A stretch of 64,000 bases of DNA. Source: Mycobacterium sp. DL592 (lineage in GTDB: Bacteria; Actinomycetota; Actinomycetes; Mycobacteriales; Mycobacteriaceae). The notes beneath the pieces were generated by a model. It did no database searches and was not told where the DNA came from. It saw nothing but the letters and a program-made list of their open reading frames with translations. Positions within the stretch are counted from its first letter, which is position 1; every line of letters starts with the position of its first letter. Made by a program: the position numbers and the translations under genes. The stretch is from contig NZ_CP050192.1 of assembly GCF_011694515.1 (NCBI RefSeq), forward strand, positions 2,291,301 to 2,355,300, given 5' to 3'. Below, in pieces: positions 18,661 through 28,385 of the stretch.

Positions 18661-19458
18661 TCAGTAGAGGTCGGTGCGCCGGTCGGCGAGCAGGTCGACG
18701 TGTTCGGTCAGCGTCTTGTCGTGGGTACGGCTCAAGTCGACGTCGGCGATTGCCAAACCCGGCCCGGCGCCGGCTACGGCCACCACCCACCCGTCGGGGT
18801 CGACGATCGCGCTGCCCTCGGTCCAGGGCTGCCCGCGCTCCACCCCGGCCCGGTCGCAGACAGCCACGGCAATCTTGTTGCACCGGGCCGTCGACATGGC
18901 AGTGATCACCTCGCCGGGGCGCTCCCCCTGCGGCCGGGGAAACAGTGGCCAATTAACAGGCGCCACAATCAGTTCGGTGCCTTCAAGTGCCGCCCGGCGA
19001 GTCAGCTCACCGAATTCCACGTCGTAGCAGACCATTACGGCGATCACACCGTGCCGTGTCTTCAGCACCGGCGGCAGCCGGTCTCCGCGGGTGAAGATCA
19101 GCTTCTCCCGGTCCCATAGATGTGTCTTGCGATAGCTCGCCAGCACCCCGTCGCCTTCGACCACCAGGGCGCTGTTGTAGAGCAAGCCGTCGTCGCCGAG
19201 TTCGCAGAACCCGCCGATCACCACCGCATCACCGGCCACCGACCGCCACGCGTCAAAAGCGGAGGCGCCGGGGCGCAGCGCAACTGAGCGGGCCTCGTCG
19301 GCGTCGGCGAACATGTATCCCGAGGTGGCCAGTTCCGGCAACACCACGATGTCCGCTCCCGCCGCGACGGCCTGCGCTATCGCGGCCGTCGACAACTCAA
19401 GATTGGCTTCGAGTTGGCCCACCTCGGGGGCGATCTGGGCGCAGGCGATACGGGTCAC
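18661..19458 (-). CDS. Carbon-nitrogen hydrolase (nitrilase superfamily amidase)
   Basis: This 265-residue cytoplasmic amidase of the nitrilase superfamily has the complete catalytic triad: E42 (LPELATSGY), K111 (YRKTHLWD) and C144 (MVCYDVEF). Such enzymes hydrolyse omega-amides, N-carbamoyl amines or guanidino-amides. Its start overlaps the stop of the PucR regulator by 4 bases, so the two are coupled. The divergent half of the locus encodes a permease and a ureohydrolase. The combination suggests stepwise breakdown of a guanidino or ureido compound, for example 4-guanidinobutyramide to 4-guanidinobutyrate. The exact substrate is inference. Confidence 0.85.
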   Translation of the reverse strand: MTRIACAQIAPEVGQLEANLELSTAAIAQAVAAGADIVVLPELATSGYMFADADEARSVALRPGASAFDAWRSVAGDAVVIGGFCELGDDGLLYNSALVVEGDGVLASYRKTHLWDREKLIFTRGDRLPPVLKTRHGVIAVMVCYDVEFGELTRRAALEGTELIVAPVNWPLFPRPQGERPGEVITAMSTARCNKIAVAVCDRAGVERGQPWTEGSAIVDPDGWVVAVAGAGPGLAIADVDLSRTHDKTLTEHVDLLADRRTDLY

Positions 19459-20939
19459 CTCTGCAGGCTAACCGCTGAGCGGGCTTTGAGCGCCAACCAG
19501 AGTTCCATCCGATCGTCGCCGTCATCGAGGCGCCGACCGGTCAGCCTTGCGATCCGCTCGATGCGATTCCGAACAGTGTTGCGGTGCAACGACAGTCGCG
19601 CAGCCGCCGGGTCCCACGCGCCGTTGGCCCGCAACCAGTATTCGAGGGTGCGCAGCAGTTCGAGCCGCTCACGCGGGTCCAGTGCATCCAGTGGTGCGAG
19701 CACCGCATCGGCGAAGCCGCGCACCGCGGTGGGGTCACCCAGCGACAGCAACAACGACACCGTCTCGCCTTCGCTGGCCGTCACGATCCGCCCGAGGCGC
19801 GCACTGACCGGCACCAAGGATCTGGCCTGCATGGCCGAGACCGCCAACGCGTCTGCCTCCGTCGGCGCTCCGACACCGCAGGGCAGGCCGGCTGCGTGGG
19901 TGCGCAGGGCCTCGACGAGGGCCGTGAGATCGGCGTGCGCGATCTCGACGGTATCGCCGCGGACGTGCACCAGGGACGTCTCCAGAATCGTCTGCAACCG
20001 GAAGGCCAGCGACTCGGCATCGTCGGCGGCAACGACCGCCACCTGACACGCGGCATCAAGGCCGACCGACGAGGCCAGCTGGACGGCCCGCTCCCGCTTG
20101 AGGCCCGGCCGAAGCAACTGGGCCAACACCTGGGACCGGCGATTCCGCTCGGCTTGCCCGGAAAGGTTGCGGCGCTCGATGTCGACGGCGATCAACGACA
20201 CGAGAACGGTCGAGGAACTGCGCGACCGAAGGTCCATGTCGGCGCCCAGCGCGATGAAGGCCAACGGGTTGCGAGCTCCGACAGCGTGTATCTCGAAACC
20301 CTCGACCACCGACCAACCCGCGCCCGAGTGCTGTGCCGTCGCGACCGCAGCCACGGCGGCATCGACCACCTCCGGCGCCGTGGCGGGCGTGGCGCCGAGG
20401 ATCCGGCCGCCGGCGTCGCAGACGACGCACGGCGTAGTGCTGGCCTGCGACCACGCCGACAGCAGCGAAGCCAGCGGGGCCGAACTGGTGGCAACTGCGG
20501 TCAGCGAGCGGTTGATCTCCAGCGCGGTCTGCAGTTCTTGGCGTTCCCGCCGTGCGATCGTCTCGAACACCCATTTGGTGACCGCGATGAACGGCGTTTC
20601 ATCCGGGACGGTCAGCAAGGTCACCCCAGACTCCCGCGCGGCCCTGATCAGCGGGTCGGGGCAGTGCTGATACGGCAGTCCGTGACCCAGTCCGAGGGCC
20701 AGTGCCGCAACCCCGGCCGATGCGCATTCCTGGACGTAGGCGCGACAGTCGGCACGCCGCATCGGCAGCAGCAGGCCGACGGTCATCAGCAACTCCCCGC
20801 CGCGCAACCAGTCGGCGGGTGAGGTCAATTCCGAAACGTGAGCCGAGGTGACTGCGCGGGTCAGGTCGGCCGCGGCGAGAACCTGCAGATTGAGGCTCGG
20901 CTCACCCACCACGTCAGCGACGGTGAGCACCACGACCAC
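19455..20939 (-). CDS. PucR-family transcriptional regulator
   Basis: This is a 494-residue regulator of purine or nitrogen catabolism type. The N-terminal PucR domain begins VLTVADVVGEPSLNLQVLA with HVSELTSPADWLRGGELLMTVG. A GGDEF-like middle region follows. The C-terminal PucR helix-turn-helix contains LLRTLEYWLRANGAWDPAAA and LSLHRNTVRNRIERIARLTG. The GTG at 20939 is chosen since the conserved domain starts there; an ATG at 20993 would place coding sequence over the palindromic operator. It is divergent from a permease-ureohydrolase pair and coupled to a nitrilase, so it probably controls both arms in response to the imported nitrogen compound. Confidence 0.88.
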   Translation of the reverse strand: MVVVLTVADVVGEPSLNLQVLAAADLTRAVTSAHVSELTSPADWLRGGELLMTVGLLLPMRRADCRAYVQECASAGVAALALGLGHGLPYQHCPDPLIRAARESGVTLLTVPDETPFIAVTKWVFETIARRERQELQTALEINRSLTAVATSSAPLASLLSAWSQASTTPCVVCDAGGRILGATPATAPEVVDAAVAAVATAQHSGAGWSVVEGFEIHAVGARNPLAFIALGADMDLRSRSSSTVLVSLIAVDIERRNLSGQAERNRRSQVLAQLLRPGLKRERAVQLASSVGLDAACQVAVVAADDAESLAFRLQTILETSLVHVRGDTVEIAHADLTALVEALRTHAAGLPCGVGAPTEADALAVSAMQARSLVPVSARLGRIVTASEGETVSLLLSLGDPTAVRGFADAVLAPLDALDPRERLELLRTLEYWLRANGAWDPAAARLSLHRNTVRNRIERIARLTGRRLDDGDDRMELWLALKARSAVSLQR

Positions 20940-20973
20940 CGGTGGTTGTACACATCGTCCAACCGTAATAGAC

Positions 20974-20987
20974 GAATTGAACAATTC
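20974..20987. promoter_or_regulatory. Palindromic operator between pucR-type gene and permease
   Basis: GAATTG-AA-CAATTC is a perfect 6-2-6 palindrome in an AT-rich patch of the divergent intergenic region. It is centred about 40 bases from the regulator start and 78 from the permease start. It is a plausible binding site for the PucR-type regulator. Confidence 0.5.
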
Positions 20988-21058
20988 CGCCATGTTGCAC
21001 GCCACAACGACCGCGCATCGTGAGATGAACGACCGCAACCAGGTACCCCGGAGGACAC

Positions 21059-22519
21059 GTGACCGCTCCCGACAACCGCGCCGCGTCCCTCATCGAAACC
21101 CGGTCCATCGACTACGTCCCCGACGACGAACGACACGGCAAGGTCAGCCATCAGGGGCCGTTCTGGTTCGTCGGCAACTTCCAGCCCTTCACGCTGGCGC
21201 TGGGCTTCGTCGGCCCGAGCCTCGGGCTGTCGCTGTGGTGGACCATCGTGGCCGGGCTTGCCGGCATCGCGTTCGGCACGGTGTTCATGGCCTTCCACGC
21301 CACCCAGGGGCCGGTCCTGGGCTTGCCACAGATGATCCAGTCGCGAGCCCAGTTCGGCTACCGCGGAGTGCTTCTGCCCCTGATCGGCACGCTGTTCACC
21401 TTCGTCGGCTTCAACGTCGTCGACGTCGTGATCATCAAGTCCGGCCTCGAGTCGATCTTCGGCTGGAACCCCGCGGTCGTCGCCGTGGTGATCACCGCCG
21501 CCGCGGCCCTGCTCGCCATCTACGGACACGACCTGCTGCACCGGACCTTCCGCATCCTGTTCTGGCTGTCGCTGCCGCTGTGGCTGGCTCTGACGTTCGG
21601 TGTGGCCTTCGGCTCGGTCACCGGAACTGCCACCGCCACAGGCGGTTTCAGCCTGGTCGCGTTCCTCGTGCAGTTCAGTGTCGCAGCCTCCTACAACATC
21701 ACCTACGCCCCATACGTATCGGACTACAGCCGCTACCTGCCCCGCGACACCAAGCCGTCGTCGATCATCGCCTCGGTGTTCGTCGGGGCGGCAGCCTCGC
21801 CGGCCTGGCTGATTCCGCTGGGTGCCTGGATGGCCACCTACCTCGGCGCGACCGACGCGCTGTCGGGCATCAATACCACCGGCAACGAGGTTGTGCCTGT
21901 GCTCGGCGCGGTCCTTGCCGTCGTCTCCACCCTGGTTCTGGTGGCCACCATGGGCCTCAACGCCTACAGCGGGATGCTGACCGTCGTCACCGCCATCGAC
22001 TCGCTCAAGCCGGTCGCCCCGACCCGACGGCTGCGGGTGGTCACGATCGCGGTGCTCGCGGTCGCGTGGCTGGCCATGAGCCTGGCGCTGACCAACGCCA
22101 CCAGCGCGCTGAACACCACCCTGCTGCTCATGCTGTATCTGCTGGCCCCGTGGACCGCGGTGAATCTCACCGACTACTTCTTCGTCCGCCGCGGGCACTA
22201 TGCGATCGCCGACCTGTTCACTCCGGCCGGAATCTACGGTGCATGGTCATGGCGCGGCCTGGTCGCCTTCATTGCCGGCGTGGCTGCCGAGATCCCGTTC
22301 GTCGACCTGCCGTTCTTCGTCGGCCCCGCCGCCGAAGCGATGGGCGAAGTCGACATCGCCTTCGCGGTGGGCATGCTGGTCGCCGGGGTGACGTACGTGG
22401 CGGTGACACGAACGCTGAATGTCACGGCCGAATTGGCGATGATTGAGGCCAACCCGGCGCTGGCTGATCCCACTGATGCGATCGCCATCGCGAAAACCGT
22501 TGCCGAGGAGGAACGATGA
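21059..22519 (+). CDS. NCS1-family cytosine/purine/allantoin-type permease
   Basis: This is a 486-residue nucleobase-cation-symport-1 transporter with about twelve membrane helices. The family look is clear from [45 protein letters not shown] and the cation/substrate segment [19 protein letters not shown]1 members import cytosine, uracil, allantoin, hydantoins or related compounds with H+ or Na+. A GGAGGA site sits four bases before the GTG start. The stop overlaps the ureohydrolase start as ATGA, so transporter and enzyme are co-expressed. The substrate is probably the nitrogen-rich compound degraded by the neighbouring ureohydrolase and amidase. Confidence 0.9.
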   Translation: MTAPDNRAASLIETRSIDYVPDDERHGKVSHQGPFWFVGNFQPFTLALGFVGPSLGLSLWWTIVAGLAGIAFGTVFMAFHATQGPVLGLPQMIQSRAQFGYRGVLLPLIGTLFTFVGFNVVDVVIIKSGLESIFGWNPAVVAVVITAAAALLAIYGHDLLHRTFRILFWLSLPLWLALTFGVAFGSVTGTATATGGFSLVAFLVQFSVAASYNITYAPYVSDYSRYLPRDTKPSSIIASVFVGAAASPAWLIPLGAWMATYLGATDALSGINTTGNEVVPVLGAVLAVVSTLVLVATMGLNAYSGMLTVVTAIDSLKPVAPTRRLRVVTIAVLAVAWLAMSLALTNATSALNTTLLLMLYLLAPWTAVNLTDYFFVRRGHYAIADLFTPAGIYGAWSWRGLVAFIAGVAAEIPFVDLPFFVGPAAEAMGEVDIAFAVGMLVAGVTYVAVTRTLNVTAELAMIEANPALADPTDAIAIAKTVAEEER

Positions 22520-23457
22520 CCGACGTCGTCGGACAGACGGACGCGACCAAGTTCCCGCGTTACACCGAGCCCAGCACCTTCGCCCGGCTCCCCCGGATCT
22601 CCGAGGTCCCCGGCGCGGCCGTCGGGATCGTCGGCGTGCCGTTCGACAGCGGCGTGTCGTACCGGCCCGGTGCCCGCTTCGGGCCATCACATGTCCGTGC
22701 GGGCTCAAAGTTGTTGCGGCCCTTCAACCCTGCGTTGGATGTAGAACCCTTCGCGACGCACCAGGTGGCCGACTTCGGTGACATCCCGGTCAACCCGTTC
22801 GACATCAACGAGGCGATCACCACGATCGACACCGAGATCACCGAGCTCCGCAAGGACGGCACCACTCTGCTCACCATCGGTGGCGATCACACCATCGCGC
22901 TGCCGATCCTGCGCTCGCTGGCCCGCGACCATGGCCGGATCGCGGTGCTGCACTTCGATGCCCATCTCGACACCTGGGACACCTACTTCGGCGCCGCCTA
23001 CACCCACGGCACCCCGTTCCGGCGCGCCAGCGAAGAGGGCCTGATCGACATGGAGCGGTCGCTGCACATGGGCATCCGCGGGCCGCTCTACAGCAAGACC
23101 GACCTCGAGGACGACGCCGTGCTCGGGTTTCAGGTGATCCGTTCCGACGACTACGAATTCGACGGGGTCGCCAGCATCGTCGAACGCATGCGCAACCGCC
23201 TCGACGGCGGCCCGGTGTACGTCTCCGTCGACATCGACGTACTCGATCCCGCGCATGCCCCGGGCACCGGAACTCCGGAAGCGGGCGGCCTGACGTCACG
23301 CGAACTGCTCAACACCTTGCGCGGTCTGGTCGGCCTCAACGTCGTCGGAGCCGACATCGTCGAGGTGGCTCCCGCCTACGACCACGCCGAGATCACCGGA
23401 ATCGCCGCGGCGACCGTCGGCTACGAGTTGCTGTCGGTGCTTGCCGCCAACAGCTAG
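22516..23457 (+). CDS. Ureohydrolase (agmatinase / guanidinobutyrase-like)
   Basis: This is a 313-residue arginase/agmatinase-family enzyme that splits urea from a guanidino compound using a binuclear manganese centre. All six metal ligands are present: H125 (GGDHTIA), D148, H150 and D152 ([10 protein letters not shown]), D239 and D241 ([10 protein letters not shown]). It resembles the agmatinase, guanidinobutyrase and guanidinopropionase branch more than arginase. Translation is coupled to the upstream NCS1 permease. With the nearby nitrilase-type amidase this suggests a guanidino-compound pathway releasing urea and an amino acid such as GABA. Which guanidino acid or amine is used cannot be decided from sequence. 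Confidence 0.88.
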   Translation: MTDVVGQTDATKFPRYTEPSTFARLPRISEVPGAAVGIVGVPFDSGVSYRPGARFGPSHVRAGSKLLRPFNPALDVEPFATHQVADFGDIPVNPFDINEAITTIDTEITELRKDGTTLLTIGGDHTIALPILRSLARDHGRIAVLHFDAHLDTWDTYFGAAYTHGTPFRRASEEGLIDMERSLHMGIRGPLYSKTDLEDDAVLGFQVIRSDDYEFDGVASIVERMRNRLDGGPVYVSVDIDVLDPAHAPGTGTPEAGGLTSRELLNTLRGLVGLNVVGADIVEVAPAYDHAEITGIAAATVGYELLSVLAANS

Positions 23458-23467
23458 TCTCTCCAGG

Positions 23468-24781
23468 GTGGGCACCAAGCGGAACTGCGCTGGTCCAGTG
23501 CCGCCGGACGACTCGGCCCGGCAGGCGGACTGCGAGCGTATGCAGCGCCGCCCGTCGGCCCGCAATCAGCACTGGGCCGAGTCGGTGTCCCGTCAGATGC
23601 GAGTGCTCAACATCGCGACTTATATCGCCGGCTTCGTCACGGCGTGTTTCGGGGTGATGCAGGTCGTCACCGGACCCGGGGTGTTCAACATCGGCCTGAT
23701 CAACCTGGGCACCGCGCTGGTCTTCTTCGCCATCCCGTTGCTGCAGCCGTTCGGCGAGGTGATCGCCTCATTGGTGTTCGTCTTCTTCGCGTTCGCGTCG
23801 CTGACAGTGGTCGGCTGGCAAGTGGGCACCGACTCGGGTCTGCAGTTCTACTACCTGGTATCGGCGTCGCTGGCGGTTCTGGTGCTCGGCGTCGAACACG
23901 CTGTGCTCGCCTCGATCATGGTGGCAATCGGGGTCGGACTCACCATCGCCTCGCAGTTCCTGGTGCCCGGCGACACCCATCTGCAACCCCGGTGGGCCGT
24001 CAACGCCGGCTTCGTCATCACCACGGTGTCGGCGTCGGTGCTGATCTTCGCGACCGTCTGGTACGCGATGCGCGAGGTTTCCCGCGCCGAAGGCGCCATG
24101 GAAGTCGAGTACAAACGGTCTGAGGCGCTGCTGGCCAACATCCTGCCCGGCAGCGTCGCGGAACGGCTCAAGGATCCGGCGCACGGCACCATCGCCGATC
24201 GCTACGACGAGGCCTCAATCCTGTTCGCCGACATCGCCGGCTTCACCGAACGCGCGAGCCAGATTCCCGCCGCCGACCTGGTGCGCTTCCTCGACAGGCT
24301 CTACACCACCTTCGACCGCCTTGTGGACAAGCACGGCCTGGAGAAGATCAAAACCACCGGCGACTCCTACATGGTGGTCAGCGGGGTGCCGGAGGCGCGC
24401 GACGACCACGTCGAGGCGCTGGCCCGGCTGGCTCTGGACATGTCGCGCGCAGTGTCCGACCTTCGCGACCCCAACGGCCAGCGGGTGCCGCTGCGCATCG
24501 GGATGGCCTCAGGCCCGGTGGTGGCCGGTGTCGTCGGTGCGCGGCGGTTCTTCTACGACGTGTGGGGTGACGCCGTCAACGTGGCGTCCCGGATGGAATC
24601 CACCGATCCCGAAGGCCGCATCCAGGTCCCCGAGAATGTCTACCTGCGCCTCAAGGACGAGTTCGTCCTCGAGAAGCGCGGCGAGGTCGACGTCAAAGGC
24701 AAGGGCATCATGTGCACCTGGTACCTGGTCGCCAGTCGGGAGACGAAAAGCGTTGCCCCCGAGACCGTTCCGGTTACCTAG
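23468..24781 (+). CDS. cya: Six-helix membrane class III adenylate cyclase
   Basis: The product makes cAMP from ATP. This homologue of Rv1625c has 437 residues from the GTG at 23468. Six membrane helices (about 48-68, 72-90, 97-117, 127-146, 147-166 and 178-200) lead through a short coiled linker to one class III catalytic domain. The residues needed for a homodimer with two active sites are all present. Metal Asps are D255 (FADIAGFT) and D299 (TTGDSY); the adenine-selecting pair is K295 and D364; transition-state N371 and R375 are in GDAVNVASRM. The layout is half of a mammalian cyclase. It begins 10 bases after the ureohydrolase, so co-transcription is possible, and it ends 3 bases from a convergent ABC gene. 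Confidence 0.93.
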   Translation: MGTKRNCAGPVPPDDSARQADCERMQRRPSARNQHWAESVSRQMRVLNIATYIAGFVTACFGVMQVVTGPGVFNIGLINLGTALVFFAIPLLQPFGEVIASLVFVFFAFASLTVVGWQVGTDSGLQFYYLVSASLAVLVLGVEHAVLASIMVAIGVGLTIASQFLVPGDTHLQPRWAVNAGFVITTVSASVLIFATVWYAMREVSRAEGAMEVEYKRSEALLANILPGSVAERLKDPAHGTIADRYDEASILFADIAGFTERASQIPAADLVRFLDRLYTTFDRLVDKHGLEKIKTTGDSYMVVSGVPEARDDHVEALARLALDMSRAVSDLRDPNGQRVPLRIGMASGPVVAGVVGARRFFYDVWGDAVNVASRMESTDPEGRIQVPENVYLRLKDEFVLEKRGEVDVKGKGIMCTWYLVASRETKSVAPETVPVT

Positions 24782-24784
24782 CCG

Positions 24785-25549
24785 CTACATCACCTTGGAC
24801 AGGAACAACTTGGTGCGATCGTGTTGCGGGTTGCTCAGCACTTCCCGGGGCGCGCCGCTCTCGACGATGACGCCGCCGTCCATGAACACCAACTGATCGG
24901 CGACCTCACGGGCAAAGCCCATCTCATGGGTCACGACCACCATCGTCATACCTTCGCTGGCAAGCTTTTTCATGACGCTCAGCACTTCGCCGACGAGCTC
25001 AGGGTCCAGCGCCGAGGTCGGCTCGTCGAACAGCATCAGCTTGGGATCCATCGCCAGCGCACGGGCGATGGCGACGCGCTGCTGCTGACCACCGGACAAC
25101 TGCGCCGGGTAGGCGTCGGCCTTGTCCGACAGGCCCACCTGGTTGAGCAGGTCGCGGGCCCGCTCGATAGCTGCGGACTTCTTGACCTTCTTGACGTGGA
25201 TCGGCGCCTCGATGATGTTGTCCACTGCGGTGCGATGTGGAAACAAGTTGAAGTGCTGGAACACCATCCCGATGTCACGGCGCTGTTTGGCGGCATCCCG
25301 CGGCGACATCTCGAGGAGCTTGTCCCCACGTTCCCGGTATCCCACCAGATCGCCGTCGACGTAGAGCCGGCCGGCCGTGACCGTCTCCAGATGATTGATA
25401 CACCGCAGGAACGTCGACTTGCCGGAGCCCGACGGCCCGACGAGTACCAACACCTGGCCGCGGTCGACCGTCAGGGTCACACCCTTGAGGACCGACAGCG
25501 CCCCGAAGTCCTTGCACACGCGCTCGGCGCGCACCATCGGCTCTGTCAT
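24785..25549 (-). CDS. Polar amino-acid ABC transporter ATPase (GlnQ-like)
   Basis: This 254-residue ATPase belongs to the polar amino-acid family. Walker A is GPSGSGKST, the signature [15 protein letters not shown] and Walker [15 protein letters not shown]. The family segment [19 protein letters not shown] is also present. It is the last gene of a binding protein-permease-ATPase operon, and its start overlaps the permease stop by 4 bases (ATGA). It drives uptake of an amino acid such as glutamine, glutamate or histidine. Gene ends here and of the convergent cyclase gene nearly touch, leaving no room for a separate terminator. Confidence 0.92.
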   Translation of the reverse strand: MTEPMVRAERVCKDFGALSVLKGVTLTVDRGQVLVLVGPSGSGKSTFLRCINHLETVTAGRLYVDGDLVGYRERGDKLLEMSPRDAAKQRRDIGMVFQHFNLFPHRTAVDNIIEAPIHVKKVKKSAAIERARDLLNQVGLSDKADAYPAQLSGGQQQRVAIARALAMDPKLMLFDEPTSALDPELVGEVLSVMKKLASEGMTMVVVTHEMGFAREVADQLVFMDGGVIVESGAPREVLSNPQHDRTKLFLSKVM

Positions 25550-26469
25550 ACGTGTCCTGCCTCCGTGCCGGTCTGCGCCTTGGCCAGCGCCTCCAGCTGT
25601 TTCGAGGTCAACCGCCGCGAGATACCACGGGAGAAGTACCTCTCCAGGTAGAACTGCCCGACCATCAGAATGCTGGTGACGATCAGGTACCAGGATGCCG
25701 CCACCAGCAGCAGAGGCACGGGTTCGAATGTGCGGGCGGCGATTTCACGGGAGGCGATGCTGTACAGGTCGTAGGAGTACGGCACGGCGGTGACCAGCGA
25801 CGTCGTTTTCAGCATGCTGATGAGCTCGTTGCCTGTCGGCGGGATGATGACCCGCATCGCCTGCGGAAGCACGGTGCGGCGCATGGTCATTCCCCACGAC
25901 ATGCCGAGCGCCGTCGATGCCTCCGACTGACCCTCCGGCACCGACGTGATCCCCGCCCGGATGATCTCGGCCATGTAGGCCGCTTCATTGAGGCCCAGGC
26001 CGATGATCGCCAGCAGGAACGGGATCGACAGACTCTGCACGTTGAGGTGAAAGAAGGTCGGCCCGAACGGGATCCCCAGCTGGATGTTCTGGTAGATCGT
26101 CGGGATCAGGCCCCAGAACACCAGCTGCACGTACACCGGTGTGCCACGGAAGACCCACAGGAACACCCATGACACCGTCCGGAACACCGGGTTGGGCGAC
26201 AGTCGCATCACCGACAGGATCACGCCCAGGACGACACCGAGCGCCATCGCGTAGACGGTGAGCTGCAACGTGTTGAAGACACCCAGCAGGATCCGGTCGT
26301 TGAACAGGTATTCCCGGTACGTCGACCACCCGTAGGCCGGGTTGGTGGCTGCGCCGTAGAGGAACAGCCCCAAGAGGACGATGATGACGCCCGCCCCCAC
26401 CCACCGCCACGGATGCCGCAGAGGAATGGCGTTGATTGCGGGTGGGGCGGACGCGTCAACGTTCGTCAT
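25546..26469 (-). CDS. Polar amino-acid ABC transporter permease (HisM/GlnP-like)
   Basis: This is a 307-residue permease with a hydrophilic N-terminus, five to six helices and the inner-membrane EAA loop [20 protein letters not shown]. That segment and [23 protein letters not shown] are typical of His/Glu/Gln/Arg/opine permeases. Only one permease gene is present, so it would form a homodimeric channel. The C-terminal tail (about residues 275-307, [18 protein letters not shown]) is extended and hydrophilic. It follows the binding protein gene by 5 bases. Confidence 0.92.
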   Translation of the reverse strand: MTNVDASAPPAINAIPLRHPWRWVGAGVIIVLLGLFLYGAATNPAYGWSTYREYLFNDRILLGVFNTLQLTVYAMALGVVLGVILSVMRLSPNPVFRTVSWVFLWVFRGTPVYVQLVFWGLIPTIYQNIQLGIPFGPTFFHLNVQSLSIPFLLAIIGLGLNEAAYMAEIIRAGITSVPEGQSEASTALGMSWGMTMRRTVLPQAMRVIIPPTGNELISMLKTTSLVTAVPYSYDLYSIASREIAARTFEPVPLLLVAASWYLIVTSILMVGQFYLERYFSRGISRRLTSKQLEALAKAQTGTEAGHV

Positions 26470-26474
26470 GTTGC

Positions 26475-27401
26475 TCAGCTGGTCGCCCCGTTGATGACCG
26501 GCTTCGCGATCGCGCCTTGCTCAACGCCCCAGTTGCTGGCGATCGCTTTGTAGTCGCCGGTCTCGATCAGGTGCTCGAGAGCCTTCAGCAACGACTGTGC
26601 CAGCGGTGAGCCCTTCGCGACGGGCCAGCCGTACGGCGCTGCTTCGAAGATCTCACCTGCGGCCTCGAGCTTGCCCTTGCTCTGCTTGATGGCATAGGCG
26701 GTCACCGGCGAGTCAGCCGACATCGCGTCGGCCTGGCCCAGCACCACCGCGTTGGTGGCGGCGTCCTGGCCGTCGAACTTGAGGATCTCGATCGGCGGCT
26801 TGCCTTCGTCGGTGCACTTCTTGCTCTTGCCGGGAAGTTCGTCGGTCTCCTCGGTGGTGGTGGCCTGCACCGCCACCTTCTTGCCGCAGGCGTTGTTCGG
26901 GTCGATCGGCGAGCCGGGGCGCTGCGCCCAGAGGATGCCGGCGTTGAAGTAGTCGACGAAGTCGACCGACGCCTGGCGTTCCTTGGTGTCGGTGAACGAC
27001 GACATGCCCACGTTGTAGGTGCCCTGCTGGATGGACGGGATGATCTTGGCGAAGTCGGATTCGCGGTAGTCGACGGTCAGGCCCAGGGTGGACGCGATGG
27101 CGTTCATCAGATCGACGTCGAAGCCGACGATCTTGCCGCTGGAATCCTTGAACTCGTTGGGCGCATAGGGGATGTTCACGCCGACGACGAGCTTGCCCGA
27201 CTTCTTGATGTCGTCAGGCAGAGTCGCCGCGATCTCGTCGACCTTGGCGGCCTTGACGGCAGTCGTGGACTCCGTCGGTCCGGCGCTGGGCTCGGTCTTG
27301 CTGCTGCAGCCGGACAGAGCCAGAGAACCCGCGACTGCGACCACCCCGACAACACGCCACCAACGGCCGATCCCCCGACGGTCTTGACATCCAGTAAGCA
27401 C
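26475..27401 (-). CDS. Polar amino-acid ABC substrate-binding lipoprotein
   Basis: This is a 308-residue solute-binding protein of the SBP_bac_3 family. From the GTG at 27401 the leader reaches the lipobox LALSGC, so the mature protein is lipid-anchored outside the membrane. The mature fold begins KLVVGVNIPYAPNEFKD, with IVGFDVDLMNAIAS and MSSFTDTKERQASVDFVDY, all typical for polar amino-acid receptors. A start nearer the signal peptide is possible since the first 12 residues are unusually polar. It is the first gene of its operon; 269 bases without a gene lie upstream and should hold its promoter and that of the divergent HdeD-like gene. Confidence 0.9.
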   Translation of the reverse strand: MLTGCQDRRGIGRWWRVVGVVAVAGSLALSGCSSKTEPSAGPTESTTAVKAAKVDEIAATLPDDIKKSGKLVVGVNIPYAPNEFKDSSGKIVGFDVDLMNAIASTLGLTVDYRESDFAKIIPSIQQGTYNVGMSSFTDTKERQASVDFVDYFNAGILWAQRPGSPIDPNNACGKKVAVQATTTEETDELPGKSKKCTDEGKPPIEILKFDGQDAATNAVVLGQADAMSADSPVTAYAIKQSKGKLEAAGEIFEAAPYGWPVAKGSPLAQSLLKALEHLIETGDYKAIASNWGVEQGAIAKPVINGATS

Positions 27402-27670
27402 GTTGACTCTTCTTTCTGCTTCGGGCCTCCCGGCGCCCCACGCTCAGGACGCCGAGGACCGTGGACCCAGCTCGCACTGCCGGTACCCGAACACTAAGCC
27501 ATGGTGAACGACCTACGGGGAAACTTAACCCTGTTGATACTCGCGCGCTGTCCGAGCGGCCGATCAGGTTGTTTCGTCACTGCGAACATGCACCGGGACT
27601 TAAGGCCCCAATCAATTCGCCGAGCGTTCAAATACACAAAGCCGACGCGACGCTGTGTCACACTGCGGCC

Positions 27671-28261
27671 ATGACAACTACCTCTGCGCCTACCGCCGCG
27701 CCGCCGCTGCTACCACACCTGTGGAAGTCTGTGCTGCTGTCCGGAATCCTGTCGCTGGTTCTGGGCATCCTGGTTCTGGTCTGGCCGGGCATCTCGATCC
27801 TCGTCGCCGCGATCTTCTTCGGCGCCTTCCTGTTGGTGAGCGGCATCAGCCAGGTGTTCCACGCCTTCACGCTGCACGTGTCGGCCGGCAGCCGCGCGCT
27901 GCTGTTCATCAGTGGCGCGGCCGCCCTGGTGTTGGCGGTGCTGTGCTTCCGCAGCATCGCGAACTCGATCCTGCTGCTGGCCATCTGGATCGGCGTGGGC
28001 TTCATCTTCCGCGGTGTCGCCACAGCCGCCTCGGCGATCAGCGACCCCGACACCCCGGGCCGTGGCTGGGAGATCTTCGTCGGCGTCATCAGCCTGATCG
28101 CCGGCATCGTCGTCCTGGCCTCGCCGTTCCCGTCGTTGGCCACCCTCACCCTGGTCGTCGGCATCTGGCTGGTCGTGATCGGCGTGTTCGAGATCGTGTC
28201 CTCCTTCGGGATCCGCAAGGCCTCGAACAACCTCCGGGAGCGGATCACCGGAGCAGCCTGA
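27671..28261 (+). CDS. HdeD / DUF308 family membrane protein
   Basis: This 196-residue membrane protein has six hydrophobic helices arranged as two repeats of three, the DUF308/HdeD layout. Glycine-rich turns such as LVWPGISILVAAIFFGAFLL and IWIGVGFIFRGVATAASAI are visible. In enterobacteria HdeD is linked to acid resistance, but for actinobacterial members no role is established. The ATG at 27671 is the natural start; the frame is open for another 210 bases upstream, but those lack membrane character. It precedes cydA on the same strand, separated by 124 bases containing a large inverted repeat, so it is probably independent of the cyd operon. Confidence 0.83.
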   Translation: MTTTSAPTAAPPLLPHLWKSVLLSGILSLVLGILVLVWPGISILVAAIFFGAFLLVSGISQVFHAFTLHVSAGSRALLFISGAAALVLAVLCFRSIANSILLLAIWIGVGFIFRGVATAASAISDPDTPGRGWEIFVGVISLIAGIVVLASPFPSLATLTLVVGIWLVVIGVFEIVSSFGIRKASNNLRERITGAA

Positions 28262-28289
28262 GCCGGCTATGACGCTGCTCACCTAGGAC

Positions 28290-28365
28290 GAAAGACCCTA
28301 GCGCCGAAGGCGCGGATCGCTACTACACTCTGTCGTAGATAGGCGATCCGCGTCTTCGGTCTTTC
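28290..28365 (+). promoter_or_regulatory. Long inverted repeat in the cydA leader/promoter
   Basis: The left arm (28290-28320) begins GAAAGACC and ends CGCGGATCGC. The right arm (28343-28365) begins GCGATCCGCG and ends CGGTCTTTC. The arms pair over about 23 bases with one mismatch and a 7-base bulge. A -10-like TACACT (28324-28329) lies in the spacer. It could be a dyad operator around the promoter or, if transcribed, a strong RNA hairpin upstream of the GGGGAG ribosome-binding site at 28371. Confidence 0.55.
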
Positions 28366-28385
28366 ATTCTGGGGAGACTTGCGTT

